Assembly (NCBI RefSeq): GCF_003058225.1
Contig: NZ_QBUG01000002.1
Span: forward strand, 743,774 to 807,773
Length of the DNA: 64,000 bases
DNA from: Promicromonospora sp. AC04
GTDB lineage: Bacteria > Actinomycetota > Actinomycetes > Actinomycetales > Cellulomonadaceae
Direction: 5' to 3'
Positions 29,192 through 37,072 of this stretch are shown here, piece by piece. The notes beneath the pieces are model-generated. The model had not been told where the DNA came from. It did not search any database and saw nothing but the letters and a program-made list of their open reading frames with translations. Every line of letters begins with the position of its first letter. The first letter of the stretch is position 1. The position numbers and the translations under genes are program-made.

Positions 29192-29528
29192 GAGTGAGGT
29201 TCCCGACTGGAAGCACCGGGCTGACTACATCCGCACGAGGTCGACACGCAAGGGGTCGGCCGGGGAGACGAACATCGAACCTGAGTGGGCCGATGAAGCC
29301 TTCATCGATCCTCATGCGGTCACGTTCAGCCCGGATCCTGCCTCCAAGTCGGGATCCTCGGATCGCACGATCGGGTGGTCGGAGACGGCCGGTTTCTTGA
29401 TCACGGTGATCACCGTGCTCGAGGGCACCAAGGTATGGGGCGCGAACGCGTGGAGGTCCAACGATGTGGACCAGCGCCACTACGAGAACGACAAGCAGAA
29501 CGAGGGCGAGCAGGAGGAGGAGCAATGA
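29190..29528 (+). CDS. BrnT-like small protein, candidate toxin
   Basis: 112 residues from GTG 29190. The middle (EWADEAFIDPHAVTFSPDP, then SDRTIGWSETAGFLITVI and NAWRSNDVDQRHYEND) has the order of motifs seen in BrnT toxins: Asp-Pro strand, Arg-Ile-Gly-x-Ser, hydrophobic strand, and an Ala-x-Arg helix ending in a charged tail. BrnT is a RelE-fold ribonuclease. The start region and the Lys/Arg-rich N-terminus support a nucleic-acid protein. Toxin before antitoxin is the BrnT/BrnA order. The match is from motif pattern only, so the family call is moderate. Confidence 0.6.
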   Translation: MSEVPDWKHRADYIRTRSTRKGSAGETNIEPEWADEAFIDPHAVTFSPDPASKSGSSDRTIGWSETAGFLITVITVLEGTKVWGANAWRSNDVDQRHYENDKQNEGEQEEEQ

Positions 29529-29848
29529 GTATCGAAAAGCTTCTTGAGGAGGTCGCGCAAGAGTCCGAGGCGCGCCGGCATGACCCACTGCCCGACGACG
29601 CAGTCGGAACTCGCCGGTCCGACGGCGTCGCCCCGAAGGTGTTGTCCGTGCGGCTGTCGGCGCAGCAGTATGACGCTCTGGCCGCCGCCGCTGCGCAGCG
29701 CGATCTGCCGGTCTCAACGATGGCCCGGTTGGCGATCTTGGAGGGCCTGGCGCAGCCCGCGCGGTCCACGGCTGAGGTGATCAGTGCAAGTGCGGTCGCA
29801 TCCGCGCTGCGTGAGGTGATCCGCCCCGAATTCCTCAAGGCTGGCTGA
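29525..29848 (+). CDS. ribbon-helix-helix-like antitoxin candidate
   Basis: 107 residues; ATG 29525 overlaps the stop of the toxin-like gene (ATGA). Residues about 37-71 (KVLSVRLSAQQYDALAAAAA and LPVSTMARLAILEGL) have the beta strand plus two helices of a ribbon-helix-helix DNA-binding domain, as in many type II antitoxins. It would neutralise the upstream product and repress their shared promoter. The C-terminal tail is amphipathic, as expected for a toxin-binding part. A terminator follows. Confidence 0.65.
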   Translation: MSIEKLLEEVAQESEARRHDPLPDDAVGTRRSDGVAPKVLSVRLSAQQYDALAAAAAQRDLPVSTMARLAILEGLAQPARSTAEVISASAVASALREVIRPEFLKAG

Positions 29849-29878
29849 AGGCGCGGCGCAGTCCGAACATGCGCCTCA

Positions 29879-29928
29879 CGGGCGAGATCTGTCACCCAGA
29901 GTGGACAGTGGGCGACAGACCTCGCCCG
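29879..29928. terminator. 20-bp-arm hairpin, bidirectional terminator
   Basis: Arms 29879-29898 and 29909-29928 pair at 18 of 20 positions around a 10-base loop. It separates the antitoxin-like gene from the convergent YesL-like gene that closes the large minus-strand operon. Confidence 0.7.
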
Positions 29929-29958
29929 GGCACCTTCGCTGGCGAGCGCCGGCAGCGC

Positions 29959-30675
29959 TTACCGTGACGGACGAAGGGCGAACCGGCAGAGGCCCCACGC
30001 CGCGTAGAGCAACGGCGCCGCGGCGAAGCCGAGGCCCACCACCGGGCGGGCCGCCACTACCGAGACCAGCAGCCCGAGCACGAGCAGGGCGCTCGCCGAG
30101 AGGTACCAACGGCGCGCGCCGAGCACGACGGCCGCGAGCAGCACCTCGCGCAGGCGAGCGCCCGGCATCTCGGGCACCGCGGCCAGGGCGAGCACCGCCG
30201 TCACCAGCGCACCGGCAGCGAGGGTCACCAGTACCGGGATCGCGACCGCCCCCGCCGTGCGCCCCCAGAAGAAGGCCACGTCCACGGCGGCCACGACGAC
30301 GGCGCCCGTGGCGAGCGCCCCGATCGCCAGGCCGCGGCGCAGGTGCCGGCGCCAGGCACGGGCGAAGGTGCGCACCACCGCCGTCGGCCCGTCGGTGCTG
30401 AAGGCACCGAACACCGTGAAGGCCGCCGCCAGGGCCGGGCCCAGCAATGGCGCCGTCAGGGCCGCCAACGGCCAGGTCGCGGCGAGGTCCGTCGCCGCGA
30501 CCAGCAGCAGGGGCAGGCAGGCGACCGCCAGGAGCACATTGGTCATCAGCCCGGTGTAGACGGTGCCGAACACCAGCTCGTACGTCTCCTGGCTGACCAG
30601 CCGACGGCGCGTGCCACCCGCCGCGCGCACGCCGCCCCGGCCGGCCGCCGCCGTCGTACCGGCCACCGCGGTCAC
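29959..30675 (-). CDS. YesL/DUF624 family membrane protein
   Basis: 238 residues from GTG 30675, overlapping the permease stop by GTGA. After ETYELVFGTVYTGLMTNVLL there are about five membrane segments and a late FAAAPLLYAAWGLCRF. YesL proteins are encoded with rhamnogalacturonan and other glycan ABC importers in Bacillus and Actinobacteria, but the job is unknown; assistance to the transporter is often assumed. It is the last gene of a six-gene operon that runs from 36903, which links it to uptake of an acidic glycan. Confidence 0.85.
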   Translation of the reverse strand: MTAVAGTTAAAGRGGVRAAGGTRRRLVSQETYELVFGTVYTGLMTNVLLAVACLPLLLVAATDLAATWPLAALTAPLLGPALAAAFTVFGAFSTDGPTAVVRTFARAWRRHLRRGLAIGALATGAVVVAAVDVAFFWGRTAGAVAIPVLVTLAAGALVTAVLALAAVPEMPGARLREVLLAAVVLGARRWYLSASALLVLGLLVSVVAARPVVGLGFAAAPLLYAAWGLCRFALRPSR

Positions 30676-31511
30676 CCCTTCACGCCCGTCGTCGCGACGC
30701 CCTCGACGAAGTACCGCTGGCCGAGGAGGAAGATGAGCGCGATCGGCAGGACCGACAGCACGGAGCCCGTCATGATCAGCGCGTGCTCGGCGTTGTACTC
30801 CCCGATGAACGACTGCAGGCCGAGCTGGATCGTCCACAGCTCGCGGTCGCGCAGGTAGATGAGGGGACCGAGGTAGTCGTTCCAGGTCGAGACGAACGTG
30901 ATGATCGTCAGCGACGCCAGGGCCGGCACCGACAGCGGCATGATGATCCGCCACCAGATCCCGTACTCGGAGAGCCCGTCGATGCGCGCCGCCTCCGAGA
31001 GCGAGTCGGGGATCGACTCGTAGTACTGCTTCATCAGGAAGACGCCGAAGGCACCGAACGCCTGCAGCAGCATGATCGCCCACAGGGTGTTGTTGAGCCC
31101 CCAGCTCGAGATCATCTGGAACTGCGGGATCATGTACGACTGCCAGGGCACCGCGATCGTCCCGATGTACAGCAGGAACAGCGCGTCCCGGCCGGGGAAG
31201 CGCATCTTGGCGAAGCCGTAGGCGGCGAAGCTGCCGGTCAGGACCTGCAGGAACGTCACGGCGACGGACAGGACGAGGGTGTTGCGCACCCACGTGACCA
31301 TGTCGGCCTTGACCCAGATGTCGAGGTAGTTGCGCCACTGCACGGGGTCCGGGATCCATTGCACCGGTGCCGTGAACACCTGGTTGTTGAGCTTCAGCGA
31401 CGAGATGACCATCCAGGCGAACGGGAGCATGATGCCCGCCGCGGCGGCGATCATCACCACGTAGAGCAGGATCCGGCCGGCCCTGCGGGCCGTTGTCGGG
31501 CGGGCGGCCAT
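30672..31511 (-). CDS. carbohydrate ABC transporter permease, MalG type
   Basis: 279 residues from ATG 31511, with GGAGG four bases before; a GTG three bases upstream is less well placed. Six membrane segments and the EAA motif SEAARIDGLSEYGIWW followed by IMPLSVPALASL. It ends with the typical GQRYFVEGVATTGVKG. Start and stop codons of the neighbours overlap it on both sides, so it is coupled to the MalF-type permease and the YesL-like gene. It forms half of the channel for the divergent lyase cluster. Confidence 0.93.
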   Translation of the reverse strand: MAARPTTARRAGRILLYVVMIAAAAGIMLPFAWMVISSLKLNNQVFTAPVQWIPDPVQWRNYLDIWVKADMVTWVRNTLVLSVAVTFLQVLTGSFAAYGFAKMRFPGRDALFLLYIGTIAVPWQSYMIPQFQMISSWGLNNTLWAIMLLQAFGAFGVFLMKQYYESIPDSLSEAARIDGLSEYGIWWRIIMPLSVPALASLTIITFVSTWNDYLGPLIYLRDRELWTIQLGLQSFIGEYNAEHALIMTGSVLSVLPIALIFLLGQRYFVEGVATTGVKG

Positions 31512-32458
31512 CACGCCTCCTTCCGCTTGTTGTACAGGAACTGCACCACAGTCACGAGGATGCAGATGAAGAACAGGACGACGGCGACGGCCGAGGCGTA
31601 GCCGAACTCGAACTGCTCGAAGCCCTTCTGGTAGATGTACTGGCTGAGCACGAGGGTCGCCTGGCCCGGACCGCCGTCGGTCATGACGAGGATCAGGTCG
31701 AAGACCTTGAAGCTCTGGATGGTGACCATGACCGTCACGAAGAACATCGTGGGCCGCAGGCAGGGCAGCGTGACGTTCCAGAACCGCTGCCAGGCGTTGG
31801 CGCCGTCGATCCGGGCGGCCTCGTGCAGCTCACCGGGCACGGTCTGCAGGCCGGCCAAGAACAGGAGCATGTAGTAGCCCATGTCCTTCCACGTGCCCAC
31901 GATGATCACCGCGGGCATCGCCCAGTCCTTGGAGACGGTCCAGCCGGGCAGCTCGCCGCCGACGAACAGGCCCAGGAACTGGTTGATCGGCCCGTACTCG
32001 GGGCTGAACAGCATGTTCCACACCACGGCGACCGCGACGATCGACGTGATGTAGGGGAAGAACGCCACCGTGCGGAAGAACGCGGCGCCGCGCAGCTTCT
32101 GGTTGAGCAGCAGCGCGAGGCTGAGGGACACGACGATGGTGATCGGGATGTGCAGCGCGGCGTAGTAGAACGTGTTCCCGAGCGCGGTGTGGAAGCTCTT
32201 GTCGCCCAGCAGCCGCGCGAAGTTGTCGAGGCCCACCCACTCGGCCTTGCCGAAGATGTTCCAGCTCGTCAGGGAGATGTAGAACAGCGTGAGCACCGGT
32301 GCGAGGGTGAGCACCGCGAAACCGAGGAAGTTCGGCAGGATGAAGGTCCAGCCGACCAGCGCGTTGCGCAGCTTGAGCGACGTGCGGGGTTTCCTGAGCG
32401 GCGGGCGCTCGGGCTGCGAGAACCCGAGCGTCCGCCGGTCGGCGACAGGTGTCGCCAT
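31511..32458 (-). CDS. carbohydrate ABC transporter permease, MalF type
   Basis: 315 residues from ATG 32458, overlapping the stop of the binding-protein gene (TGATG). A basic N-terminus is followed by six membrane segments; the EAA motif is LHEAARIDGANAWQRFW. It pairs with the MalG-type permease and uses an ATPase encoded elsewhere, because no ATPase gene is in the operon. The substrate is expected to be the oligosaccharide produced by the heparinase-like enzyme or a secreted partner. Confidence 0.93.
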   Translation of the reverse strand: MATPVADRRTLGFSQPERPPLRKPRTSLKLRNALVGWTFILPNFLGFAVLTLAPVLTLFYISLTSWNIFGKAEWVGLDNFARLLGDKSFHTALGNTFYYAALHIPITIVVSLSLALLLNQKLRGAAFFRTVAFFPYITSIVAVAVVWNMLFSPEYGPINQFLGLFVGGELPGWTVSKDWAMPAVIIVGTWKDMGYYMLLFLAGLQTVPGELHEAARIDGANAWQRFWNVTLPCLRPTMFFVTVMVTIQSFKVFDLILVMTDGGPGQATLVLSQYIYQKGFEQFEFGYASAVAVVLFFICILVTVVQFLYNKRKEA

Positions 32459-33753
32459 CAGCCGACCTCGTTGGCGACGCGCTCCTCGGCCTCGGCGAGC
32501 GCCTCGTCCACCGGCGTGGACTCCGACATGATCGCCGAGTGCGTCTCGCCCAGGATGGTCTGGATCGCCGCCGTGTTCTGGCCCACCGGGTTCTCCGGCA
32601 GCGTCTCGTGCGTGGTGTAGGCGAACCGGGACAGGTCGTCCTGCGGCACACCCTCCAGCCCGAAGATCGCGTCGGCGACGGCGTCGTCGATCAGGGCCGG
32701 CGTGATGCCGATCCCCGCGAGCGCAGCGGCGCCCTCGGGGCCGGCGGCGAACTTCAGGAAGTCCTTCGCGGTCTCGATCTTGGACTCGTCGATGCCCGCG
32801 TTGATGCCCATCGTCGTCGGGTCGCCGAACGTGACCGGCGTGTTCTCCGTGCCGGTCGTCGACTCGTCGAGCTGCGGGATCGGCGCGATGCCCCACTCGA
32901 ACGTGTCCGCGGCGCCCGACGCCTGCTCCGCCACGAGCGTCCCGATGTACCAGGAGCCCATGGGCATCATCGCCGCCTTCTGGGTGCCGAACTGCGCCTG
33001 GTAGGTCAGCTCGTTCGTGGTGACCGTGGCGTAGGACGGCTGCGAGCCGTTGTCCTGCATCGCGAGCTCGCGCTCGTAGTACGGCGCGAGGAACGAGAAG
33101 TCGCCGCCGTCCAGCGAGGCACCCTCGGTCTGCGCGAGCGCGAAGCCCTGCACGGTGGACTGCCAGCTGTGCAGGTAGGTGCCCGTGACCTGCTTCTCGT
33201 CGATGTCCTTGGTCAGCGTCTCCGCGGCGTCGGCGTAGTCGTCCCAGGTCCAGGACCCGTCGGGCAGGTCCACGCCGGCCTTCTCGAACAGCTCCTTGTT
33301 GTAGTAGAGGAGCCACGAGTCCTGGCGATAGGGCACGGCGTAGGTGGCGCCGTCGACCGCCATCGGCTCCAGGCCGCCCGTCGCGGGGTCGAGCTCGGCC
33401 GCCACGTCCGAGATGTCGAGCAGCGTGCCGCCCTGCTGGAACGTGATGTAGTTCTTCAGGTTCTTCACGATGAAGATGTCCGGCGCAGCGTCCGCGGCGA
33501 GGTCGGCGGTGAGGGCCGTGTCGTAGTCGTCGCCCGCCGGGTACTCCTTGAGCTCCACGGTGACGTCCGGGTTCGCCTCGTGGTAGGCATCCGCGAGCGT
33601 CTGGAACTCCGGCGTGGACGCGAAGTCCCAGCCGGCCAGCGTGATGGTGACCGGGCCCTCGGCGGCCGCGGGCTCGGACTCTCCGCCGCACCCCGTCAGG
33701 GCCAGCGTCGCGGCGGCTGCGACGCCGACCGCGCTCATGATCTTGCGGTTCAT
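32458..33753 (-). CDS. carbohydrate ABC transporter solute-binding lipoprotein
   Basis: 431 residues from ATG 33753, with GGAGAG six bases before. The signal ends in lipobox LALTGC (Cys22). The mature part (TITLAGWDFASTPEFQTLAD, VTVELKEYPAGDDYDTAL, TTNELTYQAQFGTQKAAMMPMGSW split by strands) is a family 1 sugar-binding protein. It follows the DUF2264 gene after 70 bases without a terminator, so it belongs to the same operon. It would catch oligosaccharides for the permeases encoded downstream. Confidence 0.93.
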   Translation of the reverse strand: MNRKIMSAVGVAAAATLALTGCGGESEPAAAEGPVTITLAGWDFASTPEFQTLADAYHEANPDVTVELKEYPAGDDYDTALTADLAADAAPDIFIVKNLKNYITFQQGGTLLDISDVAAELDPATGGLEPMAVDGATYAVPYRQDSWLLYYNKELFEKAGVDLPDGSWTWDDYADAAETLTKDIDEKQVTGTYLHSWQSTVQGFALAQTEGASLDGGDFSFLAPYYERELAMQDNGSQPSYATVTTNELTYQAQFGTQKAAMMPMGSWYIGTLVAEQASGAADTFEWGIAPIPQLDESTTGTENTPVTFGDPTTMGINAGIDESKIETAKDFLKFAAGPEGAAALAGIGITPALIDDAVADAIFGLEGVPQDDLSRFAYTTHETLPENPVGQNTAAIQTILGETHSAIMSESTPVDEALAEAEERVANEVG

Positions 33754-33823
33754 TCCTACTCTCCTTCGAGTAATCCCGTACCCGCGACGCCTCGGTGGCG
33801 ACCGTCGGGTGCGGCGTGTGTGG

Positions 33824-35881
33824 TCAGGGCAGGGTTGCCGTGGTCCGTGTGCCATCCGGCCAGGTCACGGCGGCCTGTCCGGCGGTCAGATCGAGATGCG
33901 GTTGCCCGGGATCGGGTGCCCGCGCGAGGTGTACGCCGACGCCGACCCAGCCGGACGGCACCGGCGCGTAACGCAACCAGGGGGTGGTGGTCGGGCCGGC
34001 GAGCGGGGTCGCGTCGTCGGACGTCGTCTCGCCGTACACCGGGGCGACGTCGCCCAGCAGCGGGACCAGTGTCGAGACGAGCCCTGGCCCAGCGGCCCAC
34101 CCACCGATCCGCAGCGCCGTCGCCTCGGCGGGCGGTCGGCCCTCGGCGGCCGGGCCGCCCTCGGCGGCCGGCCTGCCCTCGCGGATCGAGGCTTGCACCA
34201 GGCGGACCTCCCACGGGCCGCGGACGATCGAGACCGTCGTGATCCGGCCTGCGGGCGTCGAGGTGCCGGGGCGGCCCGACCCGTGGTCGGGCACAGACAG
34301 GTCAGGTTCGACCCAGTGCGCGTCGGCCACCGAGGCGAGCGCGACGGCGACGACTTCGCGAGTTGGGTCGCTCGCACCGCCATCTCCACGAGATCGGTCC
34401 TCTGCTTCGAGATCGGTCGATCGCTGGACCGAGCTCAGAGCATGCGACCGATCTCGAACCTCAACCGGCGCGATCGGCTCGAAGCCCGTGCGGTGGGTCG
34501 AGCGACCCGTCGCGTCCAGCAGAACCACCGACTGGTCCAGCGGTGCGGTCCAGGCATCGGCGTCCAGCAGGGGCGACGTCGCTGTCGAGTAGCCGAGCCG
34601 CGCGTACAGCGGCGAGTCGCCGCCGTCGGACCCGGGCAGCGCGTGGTCGGTGCCGTGGTTGATCACGCGCACGATCCCGTCGTCGTGCGTGGCGCTGATG
34701 GCCCAGCCGGGCGCGGCGGCGACGGTGAGCACGTCGCCGACGTCGACGGGGAGCGGCTCGGGTGCCACCGTCCAGACCTCGTGCGAGGCGGGGAGCGCAA
34801 GGCCGAGCAGGCCCTTGCTCGCCCAGTAGGGCGAGCCGGTGCCGCTGTACCGCTGCGCGATGGGACGCCACGGGTGGTGCCAGCCGAGGGTGAGGAGCCC
34901 GTCCGGCCCCGGCACCCCGTGGTCGGCGAAGTGCCGCACGATGCGCGTCGCCGCCTCGCGCAGCTGCCCCGGTCGGCCGGCGCCCGCGAAGGCACCGGCC
35001 CAGAACGGGGCGGCGGCCGCGAACCGGTAGGTGAGGCTGCGGCCCTGGAGGAGCGGGGCGCCGTCGGACCCGACGAGGGCGAGCGCGTCGTCCAGGTATC
35101 GCCCCAGGTGGGCGCGGTCCTGAGCGGAGCGGGCGGTCAGGTCGTCGCCGGCCGCCTCGGCAACCGATGCCGCGCCCGTCATCCGCGCCCACAGCGCCGG
35201 ATACAGGTGCAGGGCCCAGCCCGCGTAGTGGTCGAAGCTCCGCTCGGGCCCGTCGGCGAACCAGCCGCCAGGACGGCGGAACCGGTCGTGGGCGGCGAGG
35301 TCGCGGGCGACGTCGGCGGCGGAGAACGGCCCGCCGACCGACCGCAGGAACGTCTCGACCACAATCCGGAACCAGACCCAGTTGTTGTCCGGGTAGGTCT
35401 TGTCGCCCACCACGGACCCCAGGTAGTCCACCACGTGCTCCTGGGCGGCCGGCGCGAGCCGGTCCCAGATCCAGGGCCGCGTCATGTCGAGGATCAGCGC
35501 GAGCGAGGCGGCCTCGACCTTGGCCTGGCCGTGCTCCTCGGGCCGGGTCCACCGCTCGGGGTGGGCGGGATCGGTGCCCGCGGCCAGCCCGGCCGCGTAC
35601 CGCTCGGCGAGGTTGTCCGGATCGGCGCCGTCCTCCCCCGCGAGCCGGAAGCCGGCCAGCAGGAACGTGCGCGCGAAACCCTCCAGGCCGTCGACGGCGG
35701 TGCCGTACCCGCCGGGCGTGCCCGGGAGCGTGAAGAGCGAGCCGCTCGGCGACGCGTACGGTCGCACCGCGGCCAGGAGCCGGTCGGCGTAGGCGGCGAG
35801 CCACGCGCGGGCCTCGGGCCCGGACTCCCCGGAGCGGCCTGCCGTGCCGGGCACCTGCGTCTGCGCCTCGTGGCCGGTCAT
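33824..35881 (-). CDS. DUF2264 domain protein
   Basis: 685 residues; ATG 35881 overlaps the hydroxyacid dehydrogenase stop (ATGA). The N-terminal 370 residues (DGLEGFARTFLLAGFRLAG, YLGSVVGDKTYPDNNWVWF, GPERSFDHYAGWALHLYPALWARM, GYWASKGLL-like GSPYWASKGLLGLALP) form the alpha/alpha barrel of DUF2264, a fold close to GH105 and related unsaturated-glycan hydrolases. The C-terminal part is beta-rich with a short repeated Gly-Arg-Pro-Ala-Glu segment. No signal peptide: cytoplasmic. In a lyase cluster it may act on unsaturated or modified oligosaccharides; no reaction is proven. Confidence 0.87.
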   Translation of the reverse strand: MTGHEAQTQVPGTAGRSGESGPEARAWLAAYADRLLAAVRPYASPSGSLFTLPGTPGGYGTAVDGLEGFARTFLLAGFRLAGEDGADPDNLAERYAAGLAAGTDPAHPERWTRPEEHGQAKVEAASLALILDMTRPWIWDRLAPAAQEHVVDYLGSVVGDKTYPDNNWVWFRIVVETFLRSVGGPFSAADVARDLAAHDRFRRPGGWFADGPERSFDHYAGWALHLYPALWARMTGAASVAEAAGDDLTARSAQDRAHLGRYLDDALALVGSDGAPLLQGRSLTYRFAAAAPFWAGAFAGAGRPGQLREAATRIVRHFADHGVPGPDGLLTLGWHHPWRPIAQRYSGTGSPYWASKGLLGLALPASHEVWTVAPEPLPVDVGDVLTVAAAPGWAISATHDDGIVRVINHGTDHALPGSDGGDSPLYARLGYSTATSPLLDADAWTAPLDQSVVLLDATGRSTHRTGFEPIAPVEVRDRSHALSSVQRSTDLEAEDRSRGDGGASDPTREVVAVALASVADAHWVEPDLSVPDHGSGRPGTSTPAGRITTVSIVRGPWEVRLVQASIREGRPAAEGGPAAEGRPPAEATALRIGGWAAGPGLVSTLVPLLGDVAPVYGETTSDDATPLAGPTTTPWLRYAPVPSGWVGVGVHLARAPDPGQPHLDLTAGQAAVTWPDGTRTTATLP

Positions 35882-36903
35882 GCGACGAACTCCATGTCCG
35901 CGCGCGTCACGGCGCTCCGGGGCGCGTCGCCCCGCGCGTACCGCTCCAGCTCGTCGAGCGCGGCGGCGGTCATCCGCCGCGTCTCCGTCCCGAGCGACCC
36001 CGCGATGTGCGGCGTGATCACGACGTTCGGCAGGTCGTACAGCACGGACGACGCCGGCAGCGGCTCCGGCTCGGTGACGTCGAGCATCGCGTAGATCCGG
36101 CCGGTGGCGCACTCGCGCTCCAGCGCCGCGGTGTCCACGACGGCACCGCGCGCGGTGTTGATGAGCGTGGCGCCGTCGGGCAGCAGGGCGAGCTCGCGCG
36201 CGCCGATCAGCTTGCGTGTCGAGGGCAGCTCGGGGGCGTGCAGGGAGACGATGTCGGACGCCGCCAGCAGCTCGTCGAGCGGCACCAGCCGCGCGCCGGC
36301 CTCGGCCACGACGGCGGGGTCGGCGAGCGGGTCCGCGACGAGGATCTCGCGCGTCTCGGGGCCGGAGCCCGGCACCGTCAGCCGCGCCACCACCTGGCGG
36401 CCGGTCCGGGAGAAGCCGACGATCCCGACGGTCCGGTCGCGGTTGGAGAGGACGCCGTGCTCGCCCAGGTAGGACCAGTCGTCGCGCCGCGTGCGGGCGA
36501 TGTTCGCGAGGAAGGGCGCCTTCTTGCCGGCCATGACGATCGCGGCCACCGTGAACTCGGCGACGGGCAGCGCGTTCTCGGCCACGGCGTTGGTGACGAG
36601 CAGCCCGCGGTCCCAGACGGCGTCGGACACGAGCGGCCGGACCGTGCCCGCGCAGTGCAGCACGGCGCGCAGTTTCGGGGCGAGGTCGAGCACGTCCTCG
36701 GTGATCCGGGGCGCGCCCCACGAGGTGAGGAGCACCTCGACGTCGGCCAGGCGGTCCTTCGCCTCAGGGGTGTCGTAGGACGCCACGCGCAGGGGCTCGC
36801 CGAGCGTCGCGATCGCGCCGAGGCGGGTGGCCTCGTCGGGACCGAACTGCATGCGTAGCGCTCGGTCGTCCATGACGAGCAGGACCTCAGGTCGCCGCAC
36901 CAC
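35878..36903 (-). CDS. D-isomer specific 2-hydroxyacid dehydrogenase family protein
   Basis: 341 residues, GTG start with AGAGGAG before it. The nucleotide-binding turn is TVGIVGFSRTGRQVV, not the usual GxGxxG, but NTARGAVVD (Arg), the Glu in TEPEPLP and His in TPHIAGS of the catalytic set are present. It would reduce a 2-keto or oxidise a 2-hydroxy acid with NAD(P)H, plausibly a keto-deoxy acid from uronate breakdown. It is the first gene of the operon, divergent from the heparinase gene. A paralogue lies at 59224. Confidence 0.9.
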   Translation of the reverse strand: MVRRPEVLLVMDDRALRMQFGPDEATRLGAIATLGEPLRVASYDTPEAKDRLADVEVLLTSWGAPRITEDVLDLAPKLRAVLHCAGTVRPLVSDAVWDRGLLVTNAVAENALPVAEFTVAAIVMAGKKAPFLANIARTRRDDWSYLGEHGVLSNRDRTVGIVGFSRTGRQVVARLTVPGSGPETREILVADPLADPAVVAEAGARLVPLDELLAASDIVSLHAPELPSTRKLIGARELALLPDGATLINTARGAVVDTAALERECATGRIYAMLDVTEPEPLPASSVLYDLPNVVITPHIAGSLGTETRRMTAAALDELERYARGDAPRSAVTRADMEFVA

Positions 36904-36953
36904 CGCGCTCCTCTCCGTCGAGTGTCACGTTCGCCTGATCAGCCAGACGAACA

Positions 36954-37056
36954 ATTCCGATCAACTACGATCGGCCGTTGCCCATTGAAGCCGACAACAC
37001 GGGGCGTTGGCAAGCCCTGGCCATAGACGAAGAGTTCCGATACGATCATTTTCGAA
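36954..37056. promoter_or_regulatory. divergent control region with repeated TTCCGAT/ACGATC elements
   Basis: ATTCCGATCAACTACGATC (36955-36973) and GTTCCGATACGATC (37034-37047) share both ends, with a five-base difference in spacing. They lie between the start of the minus-strand six-gene operon and the heparinase gene. The DeoR-LacI hybrid at 38953 is the likely binder. Confidence 0.5.
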
Positions 37057-37072
37057 CATTGGAGGAGTGCAC

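Noticed and set aside
31511..33691. A single long frame that seems to fuse the binding protein region with the MalF-type permease
   Set aside because: The upstream part is an out-of-frame reading of the binding-protein gene; the permease has its own overlapping start at 32458.
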